Assembly: GCF_011044175.1 (NCBI RefSeq)
Contig: NZ_CP049057.1
Coordinates: 883,501-947,500 of the forward strand
Reading direction: 5' to 3'
Length of the DNA stretch: 64,000 bases
Source of the DNA: Rasiella rasia
Lineage (GTDB): Bacteria > Bacteroidota > Bacteroidia > Flavobacteriales > Flavobacteriaceae
Shown here: one piece after another, positions 51,298 through 60,589 of the stretch
Numbering within the stretch: position 1 is the stretch's first letter
Layout of the letters: each line of letters begins with the position of its first letter
Notes under the pieces: model-generated
Database searches by the model: none
Seen by the model: only the letters and a program-made list of their open reading frames with translations
Told to the model about the DNA's origin: nothing
Made by a program: the position numbers and the translations under genes

Positions 51298-54200
51298 AAT
51301 TAATTTACTCGCTGCCTGCTCCCAATTTTCATCATTATATCCTTCCCAATCCATGAAGGATGTAAAAGGTTCTAAGGACTCTAAATTGATAGTTCCGCTC
51401 TTTACTACACCTAAATAATCTATATTATCACTTAGATAGGTGGCTGTATAGACATGATATATTTCGCCTTTGTAAGTGAACTCGCCGAGTGAATTTATTC
51501 TATCTGGATAATAACCAGAATCTTCGCCAGCATAATTATATAGTGACAGCTTTCCAAATTCAACAACATCTAAATATTTTGCAGTTATTTGTTCCTTATT
51601 ATTAGTCTCAATGAGCGCTTCCATTAGCTCATAACGTGAATAAAAATTTTCGAGCTTATCGTTAAGAACAGTTGATGAAATTTTTACTTTTCGTTTCAAT
51701 GCCACAATTAACGCTCTTACACTAATCCACGATTTTTCTTCGGTGCTCTCCCCAATTGTTAGTAACGCACGTTTTGTGCTTGCATTTAAGGTATCTGTAT
51801 TGTTTACCAAGGTGAGATAATTTGAAATGAGACCATAAGTTAGGTACTGAAATTTTTTTCGTTGTAACGTATCTACATACTTTTTAGCATCGGTTTCAAA
51901 ATAAGACAGTATCTCATCTGTATACTTTTTAAGTGTTGGGGCATTTATAGAATCGTAACTAATTTGTTGTGCATACCTACTTACAATTTTATCTCTAAAC
52001 TGCTCCTTTTCTAATAAAGATAGCAGCACTTCACTTTTTTTTAGCGCCAGCTCTGGTTTCTTCATTACGTTTTGAAAAACCGAATAATTTGCATCTTCTA
52101 GTCGTATTGGAGCTTTCGTCTTAAGCAATGAAAAATATTGCTCATAGGCTTCAGTGGTTCCTAGACTAGGAAGTACTTCCAGCACCTTTATTTTAGCAGC
52201 ATTTGTACTGTAGGCTGCATTGTAAAACCGAACCAGCGTTTTAAGCGTTTTTTTACTGTTAATTGTGGCAAGCTCATCAATTATTAAATTCTTTACACTG
52301 TAATCGTCATCACTATCAATAAACTGGTAATCTAGTAGTGCGGCCAATTCTTTCTCCTCCTTTTCATCAAAAATATAATAGTCGAATGCTCCTTTCGCTT
52401 CCTCAAATACAATAGAATCTTTAGATTTTAAATTCTTAGAAATCAAGCTCATTTTAGATGCTTCCAGATCAAATTTTAATGCTCCACCTGTGATTTTGAA
52501 ATTCTGAAAATATTGGTCTACTCGATCCATTTCAGCATCACCTACATAGGCCAACATTAATATCAGGTTTTTTCCATCAAGCAAAAATTCCATTTTTTGC
52601 CTAACGTGGGTATCCTTATTGTGCATTATAACTTGACGAGACGGGAGTCCGCCCAATAAACTTGACTTTGAGCTAATGATTGTGTCATTGTATTCCAGTA
52701 ACTGTTGGGCGTAGTCATCATAAAACGTATCTAAGGATTCTGCATGCAGGTAAGGTTTTGTCTCAATCCATTGAAAGAAATAAGAACCCCCAGCTGCTTC
52801 GTCTAGAGCTACAAACCCCTTATTGTCTGTATAGGCATCTATTGCTCCGTACGCTATACTTTCGGTCTCTGTAACATGTTGAGGTAACTTTACCTCGTAT
52901 CGATTATTAACTGAAATCACCGTATCAAGTTTAAGTGCCTGGTATGGTTCAAACTTGAAGGATTTTAAAAATGTATCATCTTCTAACACTTTTTCTTCTT
53001 CGTTAGTTTTTTGCGATAATATAAAATGAAAGCGATTTCCTCTAAAATAGGCTTCTGCCCGAGCATGAAAATTATCTCCAAAAATCACTTCATACGATGC
53101 GCCATTCACACCATCTCGCTCTATTGCTGTAGGACCGCTAATAACCTTTCCTCTAGAATTTAACAGTGTTTCAACTTGTTCATCAAAAATTGATGAGTCA
53201 TTAATATAATAACCGTCCGGTTGATCATTGTAGCGTACAATATTGAAGGTTTCATTCTCTACATCTACAGTAGTATAAATAGTAAGTTTGTAAAAAATTT
53301 CTGGGTTTTCGGGTGCAGGAACTTCCCTAGACAAACTTTTAACCGCGCCTTTTACTTTTATAGAGTACGCTCCTAGCGCATCATTTTTTAATTCCCAAAT
53401 CGGACTTGGTGCTTCTGGTTCGAAAAAAAGAATTGAATCAAAAAAAGCATTAGCGTATTGGGTTGTTAACTCATTTAGTTTGTTTTCAATTAAAAAAACA
53501 TAAAGTATCTTATCAATTTCAAAGTATTGAGCCCTCATTGTTTCACCTCCAACTTTCATAATGGCTTCTGTTCCTGTTTTACCATCTTGCTGAATTTCTC
53601 TTCTGCTAAGTAACTCACTACCTTCATCGGCTAGTTGATTCTCAATAATCTTATTGATCATTTCCTTAGATCCGTCGTATTCTGAATTGCGATAATCTAA
53701 ATGGAAATAGTTAAAAGTACCGCCCGAATAAAGGTCTGCAACCGTAAAACTCTCAACGTCGCCCATCATAGGAATAGCAAGTGCATCGCCAGGTGTTCTA
53801 ACGCTGTAACCAGCTTTCTTATACCTGTTTTCTTTCCATGTTTCAATAGTTGGCGTTAGCTCGTATTCAAATTCGGGGTTTTTAAATGTAGCGGTAACAG
53901 CTCTAACATTATAGCCCTTTTTCTTTAGCAAGTCTAGCACCCCATCATTGCCAGGCAGATGTGCTGCACCTACGCCTGCGAATAGAGTTTTATCCTTCAT
54001 TATAGAATCCATACTCTGTACGATGGTCTCATTTCGGCTTTTCATGACCGCATCAATAGAGCCTAATCCGTTTACCAGATAATAGATTTCTTCTAAACTT
54101 CCATTAAAATACAACTCAATTAATCGTTCTTGCTGTTGTTTTGCTTCAGCTTCATCTAAATCGATAAGCTGAAGTATATTTTCTCTGATTTCAGATTCGG

Positions 54201-54747
54201 GGAGTGTCTCAACTTCAGGGAATTGATCCTCTAGGGCTTCCAGTCCTGTGATTTCTTTATTAAAATGACTTGCAACCCCAAAGAGATGAACATCTAAGAA
54301 CGTGCGCTTATCAGTTTCATTTTTAAATGATGGTGAAATGGCAGCCTCAATCATTAATGGATGCGACATTGGATAATCTTCTATAGAAGAGCCATTCACT
54401 TCCATAAACTTATTAGCTAGAAGCTCATATTCTTCTTCCGATAAGATTTTTCGATACATATTTTCTCCACCCTGTAACTTCTCAAAACGTTCGGAAAGTT
54501 CCCCACCTACAAGTGTTGGATCCAGTTCTAATGCAAAAACATCTGTCGCTTTAATTGCAGGTATGACCGAATCTGAAAATTTAAACACTCGCTCATCTTG
54601 CAAGTGCATGGTACCAAATACGTACGATTTTGAAGATTTGCCTTCTTTAGTAATCTCCCACAGGAGTTTATAATTGGACCTGTCTTGTCCGTAACTATAC
54701 GTAATTAAACATACACCAATAAGTAGAAATAAGAGTCTTTTTTGCAT
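51289..54747 (-). CDS. Large TraB/GumN-family protein
   Basis: 1152 aa with a signal peptide (ending ITYSYGQ). The N-terminal TraB/GumN domain (about 25-300: WEITKEGKSSKSYVFGTMHL, ALELDP, VGAAHLPGNDGVLDLLKKKG) has the GxxH-type motifs thought to mark a metallopeptidase-like fold. About 550 residues of beta-rich sequence follow, then an alpha-helical, HEAT-like region (about 790-1100). Typical TraB/GumN proteins have about 300 residues, so most of this protein is an extra module of unknown role. Periplasmic or surface; no membrane segment beyond the signal. Confidence 0.82.
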   Translation of the reverse strand: MQKRLLFLLIGVCLITYSYGQDRSNYKLLWEITKEGKSSKSYVFGTMHLQDERVFKFSDSVIPAIKATDVFALELDPTLVGGELSERFEKLQGGENMYRKILSEEEYELLANKFMEVNGSSIEDYPMSHPLMIEAAISPSFKNETDKRTFLDVHLFGVASHFNKEITGLEALEDQFPEVETLPESEIRENILQLIDLDEAEAKQQQERLIELYFNGSLEEIYYLVNGLGSIDAVMKSRNETIVQSMDSIMKDKTLFAGVGAAHLPGNDGVLDLLKKKGYNVRAVTATFKNPEFEYELTPTIETWKENRYKKAGYSVRTPGDALAIPMMGDVESFTVADLYSGGTFNYFHLDYRNSEYDGSKEMINKIIENQLADEGSELLSRREIQQDGKTGTEAIMKVGGETMRAQYFEIDKILYVFLIENKLNELTTQYANAFFDSILFFEPEAPSPIWELKNDALGAYSIKVKGAVKSLSREVPAPENPEIFYKLTIYTTVDVENETFNIVRYNDQPDGYYINDSSIFDEQVETLLNSRGKVISGPTAIERDGVNGASYEVIFGDNFHARAEAYFRGNRFHFILSQKTNEEEKVLEDDTFLKSFKFEPYQALKLDTVISVNNRYEVKLPQHVTETESIAYGAIDAYTDNKGFVALDEAAGGSYFFQWIETKPYLHAESLDTFYDDYAQQLLEYNDTIISSKSSLLGGLPSRQVIMHNKDTHVRQKMEFLLDGKNLILMLAYVGDAEMDRVDQYFQNFKITGGALKFDLEASKMSLISKNLKSKDSIVFEEAKGAFDYYIFDEKEEKELAALLDYQFIDSDDDYSVKNLIIDELATINSKKTLKTLVRFYNAAYSTNAAKIKVLEVLPSLGTTEAYEQYFSLLKTKAPIRLEDANYSVFQNVMKKPELALKKSEVLLSLLEKEQFRDKIVSRYAQQISYDSINAPTLKKYTDEILSYFETDAKKYVDTLQRKKFQYLTYGLISNYLTLVNNTDTLNASTKRALLTIGESTEEKSWISVRALIVALKRKVKISSTVLNDKLENFYSRYELMEALIETNNKEQITAKYLDVVEFGKLSLYNYAGEDSGYYPDRINSLGEFTYKGEIYHVYTATYLSDNIDYLGVVKSGTINLESLEPFTSFMDWEGYNDENWEQAASKLIKK

Positions 54748-54871
54748 AGAACAGAAACTAGAAATGTTGAGTAATTAATAATAAGAAGTAGCTAACTACA
54801 CTCAACAAAGATGCATAGATATATCTAAAAAAATAGAAAACCAAGAGACTATTGGTTTTTACTTTTGCCCA

Positions 54872-54900
54872 CAAAAAAACCTCCAAGTTTCCTTGAAGGC
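54872..54900 (-). terminator. tRNA-His terminator
   Basis: On the minus strand CCTTCAAG-GAAA-CTTGGAGG followed by a run of seven T. Confidence 0.85.
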
Positions 54901-54908
54901 TTTCTTTG

Positions 54909-54983
54909 GGTGGAAGACGGGATTCGAACCCGCGACCCTCGGTACCACAAACCGATGCTCTAACCAACTGAGCTACAACCACC
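54909..54983 (-). tRNA. tRNA-His(GUG)
   Basis: Cloverleaf with D-arm GCTCAGTTGGTTAGAGC, anticodon GTG in CGGTTTGTGGTACCG and T-arm GCGGGTTCGAATCCCGT; the genome-encoded G-1 opposes discriminator C. Acceptor positions 5 and 6 (T, T) face T and T on the 3' side, giving two adjacent U-U oppositions. Confidence 0.93.
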
Positions 54984-55011
54984 ATGTAACTTTTCATCCG
55001 AAAAGCGGATG

Positions 55012-55042
55012 CAAATATACTTCAATTCTCACGCTTGCGCAA
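55012..55042 (-). promoter_or_regulatory. tRNA-His promoter
   Basis: Minus strand: TTG (55042-55040), 20-bp spacer, TATATTTG (55019-55012). Same architecture as the SRP RNA promoter. Confidence 0.7.
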
Positions 55043-55058
55043 TAGAAGAAAGATTTTT

Positions 55059-55775
55059 TTAAATCAAATCGAAAATAGAGTCTACCGCAGGCAATCGTTC
55101 TACCGTAAACCCTTCAGCAGCTTCGGTACCAATGAGTCTCCCCAAGTTTCTATTTCGGTACAACATACTGTCTGTAGCATTTTTTGAAGAGATAGGTGTG
55201 TTTGGCTCGTCTGAATCTGGATCAAAAAACTGGCTCTTGTAGGCGAAAATTGCCTGCATCTTCTGTGCTTCATAGCCAGAAATATCTACCACAATATCTG
55301 GAGTTAGTTCTTTCCATTGAATATAATGGTAAACTTGCTTAGGTCGCCACGCATGCTGGTGATTCCCTTGATGTATCGTTTCAATTTTTGCGAGTCCGCT
55401 TAAAAAACAGGCGTCACTTACCAACTTACTACCTTTACCATGATCTATATGCCTATCGTCTACGGCATTGCACAACACAATGTCTGGACAATATTTTCTA
55501 ATAATTTTAATCACTTCCAGCTGAGTAGCGTGGTTGTTTTCAAAAAAGCCATCGCCAAATCCTAAGTTATGTCGTTTAGAGACTCCTAAGATTTTAGCGG
55601 CGTCCTGCGCTTCAACGTCTCTAATTTCGGCGCTGCCCCTTGTTCCTAATTCGCCTCGGGTTAGGTCTAAAATCCCGACCTTTTTTCCGTTAGCTATTTC
55701 TTTGGCTATGGTACCGCCAGCACTCATTTCTACATCATCTGGATGTGCGCCTACGGCTAATATATCTAGTTTCAT
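55059..55775 (-). CDS. bshB1: Bacillithiol biosynthesis deacetylase BshB1
   Basis: 238 aa, PIG-L/LmbE zinc deacetylase: AVGAHPDDVEMSAGGTI (zinc ligands H and DD), DLTRGELGTRG, RHIDHGKGSKL. It removes the acetyl group of GlcNAc-malate during bacillithiol synthesis. Its ATG overlaps the 3' end of the upstream transsulfuration gene by 4 bp (ATGA), indicating coupling of a cysteine-metabolism enzyme with bacillithiol formation. Confidence 0.93.
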   Translation of the reverse strand: MKLDILAVGAHPDDVEMSAGGTIAKEIANGKKVGILDLTRGELGTRGSAEIRDVEAQDAAKILGVSKRHNLGFGDGFFENNHATQLEVIKIIRKYCPDIVLCNAVDDRHIDHGKGSKLVSDACFLSGLAKIETIHQGNHQHAWRPKQVYHYIQWKELTPDIVVDISGYEAQKMQAIFAYKSQFFDPDSDEPNTPISSKNATDSMLYRNRNLGRLIGTEAAEGFTVERLPAVDSIFDLI

Positions 55776-56938
55776 ACAAGTTCTTTGTTTACTACGGCTT
55801 CAAAAGCCTGCTCTATATCTTCAACGAGATCCTTCTTTTCTTCAATTCCTACTGAAAAACGCAGCAAATTATCTGAAATGCCTTGATGTGTTCGTTCTTC
55901 CGCAGTTAATAAAGCATGGCTTGTTTTTGCAGGCGACAAGATTGTAGATTCTACTCCTGCCAAGCTCATAGATTGCTTAATTAGTTGTAATGCCTCCATA
56001 AAGGCTTCTGGATTCACAGAGGGTATTAATTCAAATGAAAGCATGCCTGAGTAGCCTCGCATTTGCTTTCTTGCAAGCAAGTAGTCTGGATGCTCTTTTA
56101 ATCCGGGGTAATATACTTTGGCTACTAATGGATGCTTTTGCAACCATTTTGCCATTTTCTTTGCATTTCTATTTTGAGCTTTTACCCGCAGCGCCATCGT
56201 TTTTAAACTTCGCTCTAGCAACCATACAGTGTAGTCGCTTAAACTACCTCCTATATTTTTAGACAGGTTCCAGATTTGTTCCATATGCTTGTTACTTGCC
56301 GCTACAGCACCAGCGCATATATCGCTATGCCCTCCCATATATTTAGTCGCACTATGAATAATAATATCTATTCCGAAATCGGCTGGGTTCTGATTAATAG
56401 GCGAGGCAAATGTATTATCGATAATAGACACCAAATTATGTTCTCTTGCAATTTTCGAAATCATTTCTAAATCTGTTAGTAACATCAATGGGTTACTTGG
56501 TGTTTCAACATAGATAACTTTCGTATTAGTTTGCAACGCACTTCTGAAATCTGCTTCAGAAAAGCCATTCGCAAACGTATATTCAATGCCAAATTTCTCG
56601 AACTCTTCTACCACAAAATTATAGGTACCCCCATACAAAGTTTTTTGTAAAACTATATGGTCTCCTTTTTGAAGAAATGCCAGCAAACTATGACTTACAG
56701 CCGCCATACCGCTGCCAAAAATCATTCCAGCTTCAGTATGCTCTAAGGCTGCTATTTTCTTGCCTAAAGCCTCTTGATTTGGTGTATTAAAGTAGCGCGG
56801 GTATCGTTTAACGTCTACATTTTCATACGCATACGAACTACTCATGTACAAAGGAGAAATTGCTCCTTTAAATTGTTCGTCTTTAAGCTCTCCCGCATGC
56901 GCGCAGATAGTATTCATGCCCATTTTATTCGATTTCAT
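55772..56938 (-). CDS. Cys/Met metabolism PLP-dependent enzyme (transsulfuration family)
   Basis: 388 aa fold-type I PLP enzyme of the cystathionine gamma-synthase / gamma-lyase / methionine gamma-lyase group: SPLYMSSSYAYEN, IFGSGMAAVSH, YGGTYNF, IDNTFASP and the PLP Lys in SATKYMGGHSD. Exact reaction not assignable by eye. Alternative in-frame ATGs at residues 6 and 8 are possible starts. Head gene of a two-gene unit with bshB1. Confidence 0.9.
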   Translation of the reverse strand: MKSNKMGMNTICAHAGELKDEQFKGAISPLYMSSSYAYENVDVKRYPRYFNTPNQEALGKKIAALEHTEAGMIFGSGMAAVSHSLLAFLQKGDHIVLQKTLYGGTYNFVVEEFEKFGIEYTFANGFSEADFRSALQTNTKVIYVETPSNPLMLLTDLEMISKIAREHNLVSIIDNTFASPINQNPADFGIDIIIHSATKYMGGHSDICAGAVAASNKHMEQIWNLSKNIGGSLSDYTVWLLERSLKTMALRVKAQNRNAKKMAKWLQKHPLVAKVYYPGLKEHPDYLLARKQMRGYSGMLSFELIPSVNPEAFMEALQLIKQSMSLAGVESTILSPAKTSHALLTAEERTHQGISDNLLRFSVGIEEKKDLVEDIEQAFEAVVNKELV

Positions 56939-57002
56939 AATAGCGTAGATATTTTAAAGCTCTAAGGTATTAATTCCTTTCAAGGTTTGCTATATTTAAC
57001 CA

Positions 57003-58241
57003 ATGAAATTATTGTTACGAAATATCAAAGAACTGCTTCAAGTTAGAGAAGAAGCACCCTTAAAAGTCGCAGGTACTGCTATGAAAGAACTTCCAAGTAT
57101 TTCCAATGCTTGGTTACTCATAGAGAACGACATTATTTCCGATTTTGGGGCCATGGCTACATTGCCTAAAATTTCCGCAGATAAAACTATAGACTGTACC
57201 GGTAAAATTGTACTTCCGTCGTGGTGTGATAGTCATACACATTTAGTATATGCCGGCAATAGAGAGCAAGAATTTGTAGATAGAATTAACGGACTTAGCT
57301 ATCAAGAAATTGCTGAAAAAGGAGGTGGAATTCTAAACAGCGCTAAAAAATTACAGGAGACTTCAGAAGACAGCTTATACGCACAAAGCGCAGCTAGACT
57401 AGAAGAAGTCATGCGTCTAGGAACAGGAGCTATTGAGATTAAAAGTGGCTACGGGCTAACTACGCAAGCAGAACTTAAAATGCTGCGTGTTGCCAAACGC
57501 TTAGGCGAGAATTACCCCGTTGCCATTAAAACAACATTTCTAGGTGCTCATGCCGTACCCGCAGCATACAAAGGTGATAAAGAGGGATATCTCAATCTTA
57601 TTATATCTGAAATGTTACCAAAAGTAGCTGCCGAAAAATTAGTCGATTATGTCGATATTTTTTGTGAAGAGGGCTACTTTTCTGTTGAAGACACCCATAC
57701 ACTATTAAGTGCAGCAAATGGGTACGGACTTATCCCAAAAATACACGTAAATCAATTTAATGCCATTGGGGGTGTGCAAGCAGGTGTTGCGCATGATGCG
57801 TTAAGTGTAGACCACCTAGAAGTAGTAACGAATGACGATGTTGCCGTTCTTAAAAACAGCAATACTATGCCGGTGGCACTTCCCTCCTGCTCATATTTTT
57901 TAAGCATACCATATACACCCGGTCGAAAACTTATTGATGCGGGGCTACCCCTAGCATTAGCAACAGATTACAACCCAGGTTCTACCCCTAGTGGCAACAT
58001 GAATTTTGTGGTCGCTACTGCCTGTATAAAAATGAAACTTACCCCAGAAGAAGCCATTAACGCAGCAACTATTAATGGTGCGTATGCCATGGGACTAAGT
58101 CATTCTCACGGGTCTATAACCAAAGGAAAATCGGCTAGCGTAATTATTACCAAAGAGATTCCTTCTTATAATTATTTACCATACGCGTTTGGCAGTAATT
58201 GTATAGACAAAGTAATAGCTAACGGAGAAATTCTTGAGTAA
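57003..58241 (+). CDS. hutI: Imidazolonepropionase
   Basis: 412 aa amidohydrolase: SWCDSHTHLVYAGNREQEF, KSGYGLTTQAELKMLR, HVNQFNAIGGVQ, ATDYNPGSTPSGNM. It hydrolyses 4-imidazolone-5-propanoate to N-formimidoyl-L-glutamate in histidine degradation. It overlaps the start of hutG by one base (TAATG). Confidence 0.96.
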   Translation: MKLLLRNIKELLQVREEAPLKVAGTAMKELPSISNAWLLIENDIISDFGAMATLPKISADKTIDCTGKIVLPSWCDSHTHLVYAGNREQEFVDRINGLSYQEIAEKGGGILNSAKKLQETSEDSLYAQSAARLEEVMRLGTGAIEIKSGYGLTTQAELKMLRVAKRLGENYPVAIKTTFLGAHAVPAAYKGDKEGYLNLIISEMLPKVAAEKLVDYVDIFCEEGYFSVEDTHTLLSAANGYGLIPKIHVNQFNAIGGVQAGVAHDALSVDHLEVVTNDDVAVLKNSNTMPVALPSCSYFLSIPYTPGRKLIDAGLPLALATDYNPGSTPSGNMNFVVATACIKMKLTPEEAINAATINGAYAMGLSHSHGSITKGKSASVIITKEIPSYNYLPYAFGSNCIDKVIANGEILE

Positions 58242-59236
58242 TGCTGAAATTTTATTCCAAAGAAATAATACTAGAACACACTAACATTCGTAAAGGCGAA
58301 ACAAAACTTGGCGAAATAGCGCAAACGATTTCTCAATGGGAAGCTCTTAAAAATACGCCTCAGCAATATGCCTTAATTGGTATACCTGAAGATATTGGAG
58401 TTCGCGCTAATGGCGGAAAACCGGGAACTTCTGAAGCATGGAATGCCTGTTTACAAAGCCTCTATAACATTCAAAACAACACCTTTACAAAGCCTCAAAA
58501 TTTAGTAATCCTAGGCGAAATTGACTGCGATGCAGAAATGTTGGAAGCAAGCAGGTACAACCCTAAAGATCCACAGTATCATCATCTGCTTGGTCTGTTG
58601 GTGGAGCAAATAGACACTAAAGTAAGCGAGGCAATACAACGTATTGTTGCCGCAGGAAAAACACCCATTGTTATTGGGGGTGGCCATAACAATAGCTACG
58701 GAAACTTAAGTGGAACCTCTAAAGCATTACACTCAACTATAAACTGTATTAATTTTGACGCCCACACAGATTACCGCACTCTAGAACACAGACACAGCGG
58801 AAATGGTTTTAGCTATGCGGCTGAAGATGGTTTCTTAGACAACTATTTTATTTTTGGATTGCATAGAAACTATACCTCTCAACAGGTTTTAGACAAGATT
58901 GATGCAGATGGACGTGTTCTTTTCAATAGGTTTGAAACAATTTCAATTCGGCAAGAAAAGACATTTTCTGAAGCAATGAAAGAAGCCGAAGAGCACTGCT
59001 GCAATAAACCCTTTGGACTTGAAATAGATCTTGATGCAGTTGCAAATATGGGTAGTAGCGCTATGACCCCTAGCGGATTTACACTAGAAGATTGCAGACG
59101 GTTTACACAATACTTTTCAGCTAAAGAAGCCTGTGCGTACATACATATCTGCGAAGGCGCACCAAATAAAGAAGCTTTTCCAGGGCAGGTAGGCAAAGGT
59201 CTAGCCTATCTGGTATCAGACATCATTGGACACTAA
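58241..59236 (+). CDS. hutG: Formimidoylglutamase
   Basis: 331 aa arginase/agmatinase-superfamily enzyme with Mn ligand motifs GGGHNN, NFDAHTDYR and EIDLDAV. It splits N-formimidoylglutamate into glutamate and formamide, the step after HutI. Translationally coupled to hutI; hutH and hutU are not in the window. Confidence 0.93.
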   Translation: MLKFYSKEIILEHTNIRKGETKLGEIAQTISQWEALKNTPQQYALIGIPEDIGVRANGGKPGTSEAWNACLQSLYNIQNNTFTKPQNLVILGEIDCDAEMLEASRYNPKDPQYHHLLGLLVEQIDTKVSEAIQRIVAAGKTPIVIGGGHNNSYGNLSGTSKALHSTINCINFDAHTDYRTLEHRHSGNGFSYAAEDGFLDNYFIFGLHRNYTSQQVLDKIDADGRVLFNRFETISIRQEKTFSEAMKEAEEHCCNKPFGLEIDLDAVANMGSSAMTPSGFTLEDCRRFTQYFSAKEACAYIHICEGAPNKEAFPGQVGKGLAYLVSDIIGH

Positions 59237-59240
59237 CAGC

Positions 59241-59696
59241 ATGAAAATTGTTCCTTTTCATACTGACTACGCTCAAGCTTTTTACAATTTGAACATAGCT
59301 TGGTTGGAGGCCTTATTTTATGTAGAAGCGTATGACAAGGAAGTACTGAGTAAGCCCGAAAAGTATATTATTAACCCAGGAGGACATATCTTTTTTGCTG
59401 TGGCAGACAAAACTGTTTTAGGCACAGTTGCACTTTTAAACCGTGGCGCTAACAGTTTTGAACTAACTAAAATGGCGGTACTCCCTGAGGCGCGTGGTAA
59501 AAATATTGGTCAGCAGTTAATGCAACACTGCTTAGATTTTGCGACCGAACAGAATTTTGAAAAGCTCTTTTTATACTCGCATAGAAAGTTAACTAACGCA
59601 ATTCATATTTATCGAAAATATGGTTTTACTGAAATTCCGCTAGAAACACCTAATCCGTACGAACGCAGTAATATTAAGATGGCGTATTTTTTCTAA
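59241..59696 (+). CDS. GNAT-family N-acetyltransferase
   Basis: 151 aa. ATG at 59241 (MKIVPFHTDYAQAFYNLN), 4 bp after the hutG stop, so part of the same transcript. The acetyl-CoA pyrophosphate loop is KMAVLPEARGKNIGQQLM and the C-terminal FLYSHRKLTNAIHIYRKYGF is typical. Substrate unknown; the operon suggests, but does not prove, a link to histidine catabolism. Confidence 0.88.
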   Translation: MKIVPFHTDYAQAFYNLNIAWLEALFYVEAYDKEVLSKPEKYIINPGGHIFFAVADKTVLGTVALLNRGANSFELTKMAVLPEARGKNIGQQLMQHCLDFATEQNFEKLFLYSHRKLTNAIHIYRKYGFTEIPLETPNPYERSNIKMAYFF

Positions 59697-59735
59697 GCTG
59701 TAATTTCAATTTGTATCTTTATAAAAACTATAGCT

Positions 59736-60542
59736 ATGAAAAAGTCACTTTACCTTCTATTATTATGCGTTGCCTTTGTGTCTTGCAAGGAGCAAACTAC
59801 TAAAAATACAGAAACAGAGACAGCTACTGAAACTAGTTCTGAGATAGTAGAAAACTCAGGGCATTCGTTTAATGTAACGCCTATTTCGCACGCTACCATG
59901 GTTTTAGAGTGGGATGGTATTATACTATATGTTGACCCTGTAGGTGGCGCAGAAGCCTTCCAGGGGCAGCCAGAGGCAGATATCGTATTAGTAACAGACA
60001 TTCATGGCGACCATTTTAATATGGAAACCTTAAATGCCGTTGCTATCAATTCAATTTCTATAGTTGCGCCTAAAGCGGTAGCCGATAAAATGGACGCGAG
60101 TATAACAGAACAAGTAATTGTACTAAACAACGGTGAAACAACTACGGTTCCTGACTTAGAGGGTTTTACTATTGAAGCCGTTCCTATGTATAATTTACGT
60201 GAAGAAGCATTAAAATACCATGAAAAAGGGCGTGGCAATGGTTATGTTATTGAAAAAGATGGTAAACGAGTTTATATTTCTGGAGATACGGAAGACATCC
60301 CTGAAATGCGAAATCTAAAAAACATAGATATTGCCTTTGTTTGTATGAATTTGCCGTACACTATGACGGTTCAAAAAGCTGCGAGTGCTGTTGTAGATTT
60401 TAAGCCTACTAAAGTATACCCATATCACTATCGCGGTACAGAGGGTTTAAGTGACGTAGGTGTCTTTAAAGCATGGATCATGAAATCGAGTGTAGGCCGT
60501 GAAATTGAGGTAGTACAATTAGATTGGTATCCTAATCAATAA
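59736..60542 (+). CDS. MBL-fold (UlaG-like) metallohydrolase lipoprotein
   Basis: 268 aa with lipobox at C17 (CVAFVSC). The MBL fold is of the beta-lactamase_2/UlaG-like type: PISHATMVLEWDG, VTDIHGDHFNMETL, VYISGDTEDI and YPYHYRG. Metal ligands (HxD and later H) look intact. Extracytoplasmic hydrolase of unknown substrate. Starts 39 bp after the GNAT gene. Confidence 0.87.
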   Translation: MKKSLYLLLLCVAFVSCKEQTTKNTETETATETSSEIVENSGHSFNVTPISHATMVLEWDGIILYVDPVGGAEAFQGQPEADIVLVTDIHGDHFNMETLNAVAINSISIVAPKAVADKMDASITEQVIVLNNGETTTVPDLEGFTIEAVPMYNLREEALKYHEKGRGNGYVIEKDGKRVYISGDTEDIPEMRNLKNIDIAFVCMNLPYTMTVQKAASAVVDFKPTKVYPYHYRGTEGLSDVGVFKAWIMKSSVGREIEVVQLDWYPNQ

Positions 60543-60589
60543 TTATTTATAATTCGACTACAGTGCATCATTCGAGTATATTGCACAGT

